From JAYWGN01 sp043778255 (GTDB lineage: Bacteria > Bacteroidota > Bacteroidia > Chitinophagales > Chitinophagaceae): 64,000 bases of DNA. The translations under genes were made by a program, and so were the position numbers. Shown in pieces: positions 1 through 8,373 of this stretch (positions are counted from its first letter, which is position 1; each line of letters starts with the position of its first letter). The notes beneath the pieces are model-generated. The model was given only the letters and a program-made list of their open reading frames with translations. It did no database searches and was not told the origin of the DNA. The DNA lies in contig JAYWGN010000030.1 in assembly GCA_043778255.1 (NCBI GenBank), forward strand, positions 1-64,000, given 5' to 3'.

Positions 1-3000
1 GGGTCTATTTGCCAAAATCGTCCTAATTGTGGGTCTTGTGTTCTAAAGGTGGTTTCGTAAAAGTTGAGGTCGAGGCTAGTATTTAACTCTGTACCTGCAT
101 TAAATTTGTAAGGGTTCACCACCTCTAACCGCTTACTGCTAATAGCAGCAATGGCTAAGCCAAAAGGATAGTAGTGTGTTTCCTCTAGTATGGGGCTTTG
201 GGTATGGGTTACTTGTAGGTTGTCAAAGAACACCGCAATGTTATCACTCTCATTGCTGGTGTAAATGTACAAATAACCATTGGTATTGGCTAATAAATTA
301 GGTAGTACATGTATTGTAGTTGCTGCATTACTACCTACTGGGTCGCTACCACTTTGGGTGGCTACAAACTGCTCATTAAATAATATCCAGTTAATACTGG
401 CCTTGGGCTTAGTACTACTATTGGGTTGCCCACTTATAAAGTTGGTAATGCCACTGCTTACTGTACCGCCATTGGTTTGTAGCTGTGGTGCAGTAGCTTT
501 GCCGCCACTACTAGTGGCTATACCATTACTTATTAGGTTTATAACATCGGCTACTATGCTACCACCGTTGGTAGGCGTGGCTGTACTGCTCCACCCACTG
601 GCTGCCCTTATGGTATAGGTATCGCCTGCCATTACTTTAAGTATAATATTGGGGCCTATACGTTGGCTGCCTGTAGTATTTTGTAGCTTGGCTACTTTGG
701 TACTATTGGGGTATGCATTATCATTAAACCAACCTGGTTTGGCTACTTGTGTATTGGTAAGGCCACCGTAGTAGTTGCTTTCGGTTGCTATGGTGCTTGG
801 CTCCATAGTAGCAGCTGGGTAAGTGTTTACCTTAAGCTCATCGGTTAGTACCATACGTACATTGCCTAAGTGGTCTCGTAGCATATAATCAAAAGCCCAA
901 GTAGCCCCCCCGCCCCCAGCCCCCCCGCCCCCCAAGGGGGGAGAAATCATACGGATTCGCCCTTCTTCCATTGCTATAAATTGCAGGGTATCGTTTTGGT
1001 ACACACAGCCACTGGTATAAGTGGTAGTAGTTACTTTGTTGCCCTCTGTTACGGTTTTGCTTAGTTTGGTGCCGGTGGCATCGTAAGTATATATTATGGT
1101 ACCAGCAGCCCCACCCCCAGCCCCCCCACCAGCCCCCCCACCCCCCAAGGGGGGAGTTACGGTAATTTGTTGTGGTAGGTTAAGGTAGTTGTAGGTTATG
1201 TTAGTTATATTTTTATTTTTATCGGCTATCATATTACCTATGGCATCATAAGTATAATCGGTAGCTGTTTTGGTGGCGGGGTTGTACTTAAAATCTCCTA
1301 GCCCCCCACCTGCTCCCCCCGAGGGGGGAGTGCTACCTGTAATGGTAGCATCGGTTACGCCTAATAGCTTATTGGTGTTAGCAGTATAGCTATACGTAAG
1401 GTCATCTATTTGGGTACTTGCTAAGCCCTGTAAGCCCCACTGCTGCATACGTTGTATGTTGCCATGGGCATCGTAAGCAGTAGTATAATTTGTACCATCG
1501 CCCATTTTTACATTAAAGTTAAGCCCACTTGCTTGGCTAAATGCATTTGCTGTATATTGGCTAAAGTCGGCCTTGAGCAGTCGGTTGGCGTTGTCGTAAG
1601 TATAATTAAATTTCCGTACTTCTTTGTCGCCTACGGAGCGCCAAGCTGCTGCTGTTATATTACCATTGTACAAGCTGGTATTGGTGGCAGTTGGTGTAAG
1701 TAGTGAGTCGGCTAATAGCCTATCATCGTACCCAATTTCGTACCCAAAGTAGCTGCCCCCATTGCTACCAATGGTGCCGTTGTTGGCTACTATATAGTCT
1801 TTATTAATGCCTAGTAACCTGCCTTGTATATCGTAACTATACAGCTGGTTTTGTAGTGCAGTACCACCTGAGGTTGGCAACCCTATCATTTTGGTAGCAA
1901 GCTGCCCTAGTTCGTTGTAGTACTGTTGTGCTATGGTTTTGGCGGTAGCCCCATTTATACTTTTACTTATGCTTAGCACACGGCCTGTATGGTCGTAAGT
2001 GGGGCGGGTAAGTATGGTATGGCTTTGGGCATTGGTTCCAGCTTTTTGCATAGCATAATGGCTACTTAATACTTTGCCACTGTAGGTATATTGTTGGGTT
2101 AGTACATCGGTACCACCAGTACTATTTTTATCTTTTATTTGTATGGCACGGCCATACTCATCGTATATGCTTAGGGTGTATAGGTAAGTGCTAGTGCCTA
2201 TTATATTTCGTTTTATACCCGTTATGCTGCCACGTATTCGTTTACTTTCGGTTATAGTGCAGGCATATACGGGTGCTGTATTGGTATTGGTGCTAAAGTT
2301 GGCACTGGTTATGTTAGTGGTAGTAAGCCCTGTAGTAAGTGGGCTACCATTGGCTGCTACCCATGTATAATCATCGTAATAAGTTTGCTGTGCTATGGTG
2401 TAAGTGCCTGTAAGTGTAGGGTAACTGCTGCTTTGGGCAGCAGCTGTTTGTATAGCATCTATAGGTTGGGTATTGGTAATAATACCAGTGGTGGTAGGTC
2501 GGCTTTGCTCATCGTAGCGTACAAACATATATTGGTTGGTGGCTTGTAAGTTAGCATCTTGTGTAAGTACAAGGCGCTCATACTTATCGTACACCATTAG
2601 TGTAGTACCTGCACCGGGTATATATTTGCTTATTAATTGCCCTTTATTATTGTAGTAGTAGTTGTAACAATAGCCTGTATATAATGTAGGCTGTGTGCTA
2701 AATGTAAAGTTGGTGGTAAGTAAGGTTTCTACTGCTTTGGGAGGTATTACAGAGCGGAGGCTGCCCATTTCGTCGTACACATAATAGGTACATAACCAAC
2801 CAGTATGCCCTGTGGCTGGTGTGGGGTGTATTTGGGTTTTTACCAATACTGTTTGTCCTCTTTCATTTTTGTAAGCAATGCCTCTTATGCCTTGTTCATT
2901 TATCACCTCATCAACCATTAATGCACCGTTGGCATAAGTAAGTGTGGTAGTAGGTACATCGGTTGCAGCATTAATGGCAATATCCCATAGGCGTACACTA

Positions 3001-3602
3001 TCGGCTTGGGTATTGGCACGTTGGGTAGTACTTTTGCCACGGTTGGCACCCGTAAAGTTATTGCCTACACCTGTTACCTTTAGTACTTTGTTGAGTGGGC
3101 TATTATCGTAAGTTGTAGTGGCAGTTATAGCATTTTGGTTGGGGTATAGGCTACGGTAAAATGCCGAGTCCTGCACTAGTGCATAAGTTTTATACTGCCC
3201 ATTGTTACTATTGGGTGCGGTGGCTACATAAGGCATAAACTGGGTGCTTACCCTACCATATATATCATATACTATTGGGCTTACAATATCGTTAAGGTAG
3301 GGCGATGCCTGGCGTGTAACTGTTTGTATGGGGCGGCCTAAAGCATCTACATAAGTGGTACTAACGGCTACATTATTACAATTTTGGTTAATGTTAACTT
3401 TAGTAGAGTCAGTGGTGGGTATAAGTGGCACTATTTCTCTACTATATATACTTACAGGCTTGGGGTTGTAGTTGCTTATAAGCTGGGTAGGGCTTGGTGC
3501 TTGTTCGTAAAACCCACCATACACAGCTACCTGTGCTTGTATAGCAACCGATGCTGAAAGTAGTAGTATGCTGTAGCACAATTTGGTTAGTAATGTAGTC
3601 AT
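1..3602 (-). CDS. RHS repeat protein with DUF6443-like N-terminus and RHS core (C-terminus off window)
   Basis: About 1200 residues are visible from the ATG at 3602, which begins a signal peptide (MTTLLTKLCYSILLLSASVAIQAQ in outline, cleavage after AQA/QAQ). The N-terminal 150 residues contain the ALGRPIQTV-type motif of Bacteroidota DUF6443 proteins. Many YD-type repeats follow (YDEQSRPT, YDIQGRLLG, YDAHGNIQR, YDAIGNMIA). Near 830-880 lies the core motif DYMLRDHLGNVRMVL, and the visible part ends in a FYETTFR...DPQLGRFWQIDP core terminus. In RHS families this core is followed by a variable, often toxic, C-terminal domain, which would lie left of position 1 and cannot be judged. Three GC-rich palindromes (905-943, 1109-1156, 1302-1330) are inserted in frame as Gly-rich peptides. 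It is the last visible gene of the minus-strand RHS locus. The product should be exported to the surface. Confidence in the family is high, and its function is unknown. Confidence 0.9.
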   Translation of the reverse strand, partial: MTTLLTKLCYSILLLSASVAIQAQVAVYGGFYEQAPSPTQLISNYNPKPVSIYSREIVPLIPTTDSTKVNINQNCNNVAVSTTYVDALGRPIQTVTRQASPYLNDIVSPIVYDIYGRVSTQFMPYVATAPNSNNGQYKTYALVQDSAFYRSLYPNQNAITATTTYDNSPLNKVLKVTGVGNNFTGANRGKSTTQRANTQADSVRLWDIAINAATDVPTTTLTYANGALMVDEVINEQGIRGIAYKNERGQTVLVKTQIHPTPATGHTGWLCTYYVYDEMGSLRSVIPPKAVETLLTTNFTFSTQPTLYTGYCYNYYYNNKGQLISKYIPGAGTTLMVYDKYERLVLTQDANLQATNQYMFVRYDEQSRPTTTGIITNTQPIDAIQTAAAQSSSYPTLTGTYTIAQQTYYDDYTWVAANGSPLTTGLTTTNITSANFSTNTNTAPVYACTITESKRIRGSITGIKRNIIGTSTYLYTLSIYDEYGRAIQIKDKNSTGGTDVLTQQYTYSGKVLSSHYAMQKAGTNAQSHTILTRPTYDHTGRVLSISKSINGATAKTIAQQYYNELGQLATKMIGLPTSGGTALQNQLYSYDIQGRLLGINKDYIVANNGTIGSNGGSYFGYEIGYDDRLLADSLLTPTATNTSLYNGNITAAAWRSVGDKEVRKFNYTYDNANRLLKADFSQYTANAFSQASGLNFNVKMGDGTNYTTAYDAHGNIQRMQQWGLQGLASTQIDDLTYSYTANTNKLLGVTDATITGSTPPSGGAGGGLGDFKYNPATKTATDYTYDAIGNMIADKNKNITNITYNYLNLPQQITVTPPLGGGGAGGGAGGGAAGTIIYTYDATGTKLSKTVTEGNKVTTTTYTSGCVYQNDTLQFIAMEEGRIRMISPPLGGGGAGGGGATWAFDYMLRDHLGNVRMVLTDELKVNTYPAATMEPSTIATESNYYGGLTNTQVAKPGWFNDNAYPNSTKVAKLQNTTGSQRIGPNIILKVMAGDTYTIRAASGWSSTATPTNGGSIVADVINLISNGIATSSGGKATAPQLQTNGGTVSSGITNFISGQPNSSTKPKASINWILFNEQFVATQSGSDPVGSNAATTIHVLPNLLANTNGYLYIYTSNESDNIAVFFDNLQVTHTQSPILEETHYYPFGLAIAAISSKRLEVVNPYKFNAGTELNTSLDLNFYETTFRTQDPQLGRFWQID
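905..943 (-). repeat. In-frame GC-rich palindromic element, copy 1
   Basis: The stretch holds C7, C5, C7 and C6 runs followed by AA and G6 on the + strand. Read on the coding (minus) strand it starts CTCCCCCCTTGGGGGG and encodes SPPLGGGG plus a Gly/Ala run. It sits just before the RHS core motif DYMLRDHLGN and keeps the reading frame. Confidence 0.85.
1109..1156 (-). repeat. In-frame GC-rich palindromic element, copy 2
   Basis: It has the same CCCCCCAAGGGGGGAG palindrome as copy 1, with three C-rich modules. It encodes TPPLGGGGAGGGGAGGGAA between the LPQQITV and GTIIYTYDATG segments of the RHS protein, in frame. Confidence 0.85.
1302..1330 (-). repeat. In-frame GC-rich palindromic element, copy 3
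   Basis: A shorter variant (CCCCCCGAGGGGGGAG core) that encodes TPPSGGAGGGLG in frame within the RHS repeat region. Confidence 0.8.
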
Positions 3603-3638
3603 GTTTTATATTTTTTTAGTGGTGCTGCAATGTATTAG

Positions 3639-3759
3639 GCCTCACCCCCAACCCCTCTCCAAGGGAGAGGGGAGTAAGACTCCGAGGGTCTCTGAACTCA
3701 CCCCCTGCCTCCCGTTTTAAGAACGGGACTGGCTCTCTTTTCCGAAGGAGAATGGGGTA
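3639..3759. repeat. Composite palindromic element, intergenic copy
   Basis: This roughly 120-bp segment has the modules GCCTCACCCCCAAC, CTCTCCAAGGGAGAGGGGA (a palindrome), GACTCCGAG, TCACCCCCTGCC and CCCGTTTTAAGAACGGGACTG (a palindrome). The same modules recur in a different order at 9423-9553, inside a gene. It lies between the RHS core gene and the GPx-like gene, within a 249-bp gap that holds no convincing gene. Confidence 0.8.
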
Positions 3760-3851
3760 AGTTTGCGTAACCAAAATTTTACATTCTTTTATAAAAATTG
3801 GTAAACTTAAAAGGAAATATTGAATAGGCTTTAATGACATAATTATTAAGT

Positions 3852-4373
3852 TTAGTTTCTTACAGCATCTATTATTATTTTATCGGTTGGGGTTATGCTT
3901 GGTGCAAATATTCCAATGAGTACTCCTTGTTCATTTACCAAATATTTTTGAAAGTCACCTTTAATAGTTTGGTTAAGCATACCATTTTGGCTAACGGTAG
4001 TTAGCCATATATATACCAATTGTTGTAAAGGATTTATTACACTTGCTTTGTCAGCCAATGGAAAAGTAACGTTGTAATTAGCTTCGCAAAATGTTTTTAT
4101 TTGTGCATTTGTTCGTGGTTCTTTACCAAAGCTGTTGCTAGGGAAACCAATTACAATTAAGCTATCGCCAAATATATTTTTTAGTTGTTGCATTTGCCCA
4201 ATTTGGGCTACTCGGTTGCTATTAGTAGCAATATTTACTAACAACACCTTTTTGCCACTGTACTGGCTCATAGTTTGTAATTGGGGTGGTGGCGTACCTA
4301 TTTTATGGTAGTTTAAGGTATAAAAACTTATGAGTGTAGTTATCCATTTAAGCGAAAGCAATAAAGTATTCAT
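3852..4373 (-). CDS. Glutathione-peroxidase-fold protein lacking the catalytic residues
   Basis: The 173-aa protein follows the GPx pattern: KKVLLVNIATNSN (family NVASxCG), then GFPSNSFGKEP (family GFPCNQFGxQEP), then IKGDFQKYLVNEQG (family KWNFxKFLV) and a closing FAPSITPTDK. Aligned to the family, the peroxidatic Cys/Sec is Ser, the Gln of FGxQEP is absent, and the Trp-Asn pair is Gly-Asp. The whole Cys-Gln-Trp-Asn tetrad is therefore gone and peroxidase activity is not expected. A hydrophobic N-terminus (LLLSLKWITTLISFYTL) suggests membrane anchoring or export. It lies 26 bp downstream of the 1306-aa RHS-like gene on the same strand, so it is probably cotranscribed. It could be a structural or regulatory pseudoenzyme or a decaying gene, but the reading frame is intact. 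The family call is inference from motifs. Confidence 0.75.
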   Translation of the reverse strand: MNTLLLSLKWITTLISFYTLNYHKIGTPPPQLQTMSQYSGKKVLLVNIATNSNRVAQIGQMQQLKNIFGDSLIVIGFPSNSFGKEPRTNAQIKTFCEANYNVTFPLADKASVINPLQQLVYIWLTTVSQNGMLNQTIKGDFQKYLVNEQGVLIGIFAPSITPTDKIIIDAVRN

Positions 4374-4399
4374 TATTTATTTTTTTATTTTATTAGTTA

Positions 4400-7300
4400 T
4401 TATAGCGGTACTTCGTTAACGCCACAATCTGGCGAAACATCACAATAAGTTACACTATTTTGTATCTTGCTCCAATCGGAAACTGTGTAGTCGCTAAAGC
4501 AATACTTTTTGGTACACTCCCAACCCCATACATAAGTACCATTAACCAATATTTGTTTGGCTACAGCGGCTACCACTACTAACACACCTTTTTCGCATAA
4601 TCCTCCCACTATTTTATATTGTGGATTAGCAACCATTGTACCAGAGCAATAGCAATCCAATACACCTGTAAATATTCTTTTCTCGGTATTATATGTTTCG
4701 CTATATTGGTTAGTATCTAAAAAAACTGAGTCTTTTTCGGGTTGGTTAAGTAAGCAACTAATACCTTGAAACACCCAAGTTGGTATTAAAAATGAGTTCA
4801 TTGTGGTATCACTATAATCCATCCGTTTCAAAATATTTTTATCTTTACTTCTTATCAATTTTACACGGTTAAGCCCATCGTACTCGGTATATAGCATTGT
4901 ATTATTAGCGTCGGTTACGCTAGTAATACCAATATGTGGTTCATAAGTAGTGGTTTCCATATTGGCATTGGTTGGGTGTAGCCTTAGTTCGTCTATAATG
5001 CCTGTACCACTTATGGTAGCAGTGGTTTGGTTGGTTAGTATGGCATTGTAAAGGTTGTAGCCTTGTTGGTTAGCTATTATAGTATTAAGTGTAGTACCAT
5101 TTACCTGTACTGTAGCACCTGCCTTAGCCCATAGTGTAACAAGGTATGTGTTTGCGGTACTTAACCCTGCTTTAGTAATACTACCATTACTTAGGTTATA
5201 GCTTTTTTTGCCTGTAATAGCCGTTGTATTATCTCTTACCGCATTACCAATAACCCAGTTGCCATTAGTGCCTGTTTCAAAGCTGGTATAAGCTACATCG
5301 GCATTGGTAGCATTGGTTACTTTAGCTATAGTATAATTATTATCGTACCCATTAAGTACGGTATTGCTTATGCCTGTTATAAGGTCTTTGGTTTCTATTA
5401 ATTCTCCTTTAGTGTCATATAATGTGAATAAGGATTGTGGTTTGTAAAGGTTGTAATCCTTTACCACATTAGTATTGGCTAGCACTAGGTCGGGGTTAAA
5501 TGGTATGGGCTTGTTACTTACTGTTGTAAATACAGTATCGGGTTTTATAATGCCATTGGCCAATTGCTTGTAAGTAGTAATACCCCCTGCTATAAGCCTT
5601 GGGTTACCATCGCCTACAATCCAACTTTCGCTGCTTATAATGTTGTTGAGTAGTCCACTATCTCTTAATTTACCTACGGCTCCACCTGTAGTATAATTGT
5701 AGGGGTAGTATCGCCTTTCTACTTTTTCCAAGCCTTTTGTTTTGTCATAGCTTGTAGTTATGGTGCTTATATTATAATTATTATCGTAAGTAAATTTTTG
5801 GTAGCTTGTATTCATACTGCCGTTAGGTTGGTATATGGTATCGTAGGTTTGGGTAGCATATATTCGTCCATTTTCAATATAAGTGGGTTCGCCTACATAC
5901 TTTTTGTAGCGTGGTGTTTGGTAGTTAGTAGGGTCGCCGAGGTATAGTGTTTGGTTATTCCCTAATTTGTACGATTTAAAATTGTCGTTATAAATATATG
6001 ATACACTATCAAAAGCAAATTGAGTAACGGAACGTTTCACTACATTATTTGAGGTATCATACAACGATATTTTTTTGGGTATGCCAATACCCCAGTTTCT
6101 ATAATCAATAGGAGTGTAGGGAAATGAAAGTGTATAATTATTAGTGTGCAAATCTTCAAAGTTGGTAAACTCTACTACCTCCTTACCCAACCCTGCATTG
6201 TACCGATTAAGCTTTAGCACCTCAACCCTACTATAGCCTACAGGTGAGCCTTGTGCATAGTTCATAGTACTTACAGGGTCGCTACTTAGCTTTGTATAAT
6301 TGCTAGCAGTAGTAGGTCCATTACCATACTTTACAAATTGTGTGTAAGGGTGATGGTACTTAGGTACATCACCTATAAAGCCTGAGCTTTTGCCCGTTTC
6401 GGTAATGTAACGGTATTGTTCAAAGCTACCTTCGCCTCTATCCTCAATACTGGGTTCACTACTTTTTTCAAATGATTTGGACACTTGAAATACCCTAAAA
6501 CCACCCGTAATTTCTGATTGGTTGTTAGCATCTTCAGTACGGTTTTCCCAATTAATACTATAAGGCACACTTGCATTAACTGTAGTATTAATTAGTGTTG
6601 CATGTAAAGTATAAGCCCCATTTGGTATTGTAAATGCCCAGGTTTTTAGCCCATATTGGTACAGTTCGGCAATAGTAATATTAGTGGTAGCGTAGGTTAT
6701 GCTACCTGTATTGTTTTTAATACTTAGTTGTAATACACCACTACCAGTTATCGATAAATTACCATCCCTCAATATTGACCTATCAATTTCTATATTAACT
6801 AAATGCTTTTGGTTATACACCTGATTGAGGTTAATGGGTGTAAGGCTACTAGTATTGAGGTTAAAATTTCGTATTTGAGTTTGCTTAATAATAGGTAAAT
6901 GTGTGTTGGCTTCGTATAAATAGGAAACATTACCACCTGTGGGGTATGTTATGCTTTGTAGCATATTAGCAGCGCCATAAGCATTGGGGGTACGAACTAC
7001 TCCCCAATTGTACCCATTAACTTTGGGTATTCGCATTGTATCATTATTCTCAAAACCATTGTAAAAGCCCCAATAATCATGGGAGTTTGCAACTGCTTCT
7101 GATGAACCGTCGTTACCACCTGTGTAGCTAGGAAATGGATCTCCAATACGTGGTAGGTTAGGTACATAATAATTAAATTGGTAACCTAATTGTTTTTCTT
7201 TAAGGGTAAACGGTGTAATTTTTTTGAGTAATAGTCTAGTTTGTTCTATAGTTAAATAGAGGCCTCCAGTTGGGTTTGTGCTATTTTTTCTCTTCCATAC

Positions 7301-8320
7301 TTGTACTGTATCTTTATACTCCAACATAAATGCATAGCGTAGTACAGTATCCTCAATTCTTATTTGGCTAACCGCCCTATTAGTATCATCATACTTATAA
7401 TAGTTACTATATACAAACCTAACGGTTGATTTATCGGGCAAGTTAATGGACTCTATCCGCTTTACGGTACCAAACCCTGTATTAGGTACACTATTTCCAT
7501 TTAGTTTACGTTGCCCAGTTGCATCTAAAACAAAAGCTGTTTGAGCTACTTGTCCACCAAATGTAATATTTTTACCACTATAGTTAAAGTGTATAGTATC
7601 AGTTAAAAAAGGCGATATAATATCACTTAAGTTCCACTTAACTATATAGCTGCGCCCACTATTTCCTCTTATTGATTCATCGTGGTAGGTAGTGATGCTA
7701 GTAGTTTCAGTTAATGAGGCATCAAAGTAATACTTAACACCATCTTCATTAATAATTTTAAAAGCTTCTATTACACCATTACTTGCATAAGTAGGGTATA
7801 TCCTAGTTTTGGACATTGGTATAATTACAATTTCTTTATTTTTGCCAATAAAAAACCTACCAGATGCACCTGGTACACTAAATTGAAAAATATCCTGCTC
7901 AGGATCAGTATTGTAATTATATAAATTATCGGCTATGTCTCTATAATCATAAGGTAAAGCAGGTGTATTAATGTACCCAATAGCTGGGTAATCGTCGGGT
8001 GCACCACGTACTGTACGTACTATGCTACCACCTACTTGTAAGTTCCAACCAAGCCCTACACTTGTAGCACCTTCGTTAATGCCAATACCACCGCCACTAT
8101 AATCAATACTTATACTTGTACCAATACCATTGTTAGATTTGTACTGATATATGGGTATTGAAATATTAGGCAGTCCACTAAATAAATTAACGCCACCATC
8201 CATTGATTTGCTACTAGTAGCGGCACTATTTGATGTACTATTTGTTCCATCATTTTGAGCCACCAATTTAATACTACACAAAGTAAATAGTGTAATAATA
8301 AGTTTTAGTTTAGTATTCAT
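4400..8320 (-). CDS. Large secreted SpvB/RHS-like surface protein
   Basis: The 1306-aa product starts with a signal peptide (MNTKLKLIITLFTLCSIKLVAQ). The next residues (GGVNLFSGLPNISIPIY and GLGWNLQVGGSIVRTVRG) match the N-terminal region of Bacteroidota RHS-like and SpvB-like proteins that precede RHS genes. The middle is a long beta-rich region with many Tyr/Asn and few classical YD repeats. One clear YD unit is seen near the end (YDGLNRVKLIRSKD, about 1145). The last 110 residues are Cys-rich (CYCSG, GGLCEKG, WECTKKYC, YCDVSPDCG) and could be a disulfide-stabilised module. It has no T9SS tail. It follows the 517-aa coiled-coil gene by about 50 bp and precedes the GPx-like gene, so it belongs to the same transcription unit. 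A role as partner or shell of the RHS core protein is inference. Confidence 0.85.
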   Translation of the reverse strand: MNTKLKLIITLFTLCSIKLVAQNDGTNSTSNSAATSSKSMDGGVNLFSGLPNISIPIYQYKSNNGIGTSISIDYSGGGIGINEGATSVGLGWNLQVGGSIVRTVRGAPDDYPAIGYINTPALPYDYRDIADNLYNYNTDPEQDIFQFSVPGASGRFFIGKNKEIVIIPMSKTRIYPTYASNGVIEAFKIINEDGVKYYFDASLTETTSITTYHDESIRGNSGRSYIVKWNLSDIISPFLTDTIHFNYSGKNITFGGQVAQTAFVLDATGQRKLNGNSVPNTGFGTVKRIESINLPDKSTVRFVYSNYYKYDDTNRAVSQIRIEDTVLRYAFMLEYKDTVQVWKRKNSTNPTGGLYLTIEQTRLLLKKITPFTLKEKQLGYQFNYYVPNLPRIGDPFPSYTGGNDGSSEAVANSHDYWGFYNGFENNDTMRIPKVNGYNWGVVRTPNAYGAANMLQSITYPTGGNVSYLYEANTHLPIIKQTQIRNFNLNTSSLTPINLNQVYNQKHLVNIEIDRSILRDGNLSITGSGVLQLSIKNNTGSITYATTNITIAELYQYGLKTWAFTIPNGAYTLHATLINTTVNASVPYSINWENRTEDANNQSEITGGFRVFQVSKSFEKSSEPSIEDRGEGSFEQYRYITETGKSSGFIGDVPKYHHPYTQFVKYGNGPTTASNYTKLSSDPVSTMNYAQGSPVGYSRVEVLKLNRYNAGLGKEVVEFTNFEDLHTNNYTLSFPYTPIDYRNWGIGIPKKISLYDTSNNVVKRSVTQFAFDSVSYIYNDNFKSYKLGNNQTLYLGDPTNYQTPRYKKYVGEPTYIENGRIYATQTYDTIYQPNGSMNTSYQKFTYDNNYNISTITTSYDKTKGLEKVERRYYPYNYTTGGAVGKLRDSGLLNNIISSESWIVGDGNPRLIAGGITTYKQLANGIIKPDTVFTTVSNKPIPFNPDLVLANTNVVKDYNLYKPQSLFTLYDTKGELIETKDLITGISNTVLNGYDNNYTIAKVTNATNADVAYTSFETGTNGNWVIGNAVRDNTTAITGKKSYNLSNGSITKAGLSTANTYLVTLWAKAGATVQVNGTTLNTIIANQQGYNLYNAILTNQTTATISGTGIIDELRLHPTNANMETTTYEPHIGITSVTDANNTMLYTEYDGLNRVKLIRSKDKNILKRMDYSDTTMNSFLIPTWVFQGISCLLNQPEKDSVFLDTNQYSETYNTEKRIFTGVLDCYCSGTMVANPQYKIVGGLCEKGVLVVVAAVAKQILVNGTYVWGWECTKKYCFSDYTVSDWSKIQNSVTYCDVSPDCGVNEVPL

Positions 8321-8373
8321 ATTTTAAGTTTTTCAATTATTAAAATGTTTTTTTTATAATACTTAAAGCTGAT

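Noticed and set aside
280..2370. Plus-strand frames of 60-112 codons opposite the RHS gene
   Set aside because: They lie antisense to a clear RHS coding frame and have no protein-like motifs.
3616..3840. Minus-strand 74-codon frame between the RHS core and GPx-like genes
   Set aside because: Most of it is the composite palindromic element translated by chance. It has no conserved motif and no promoter.
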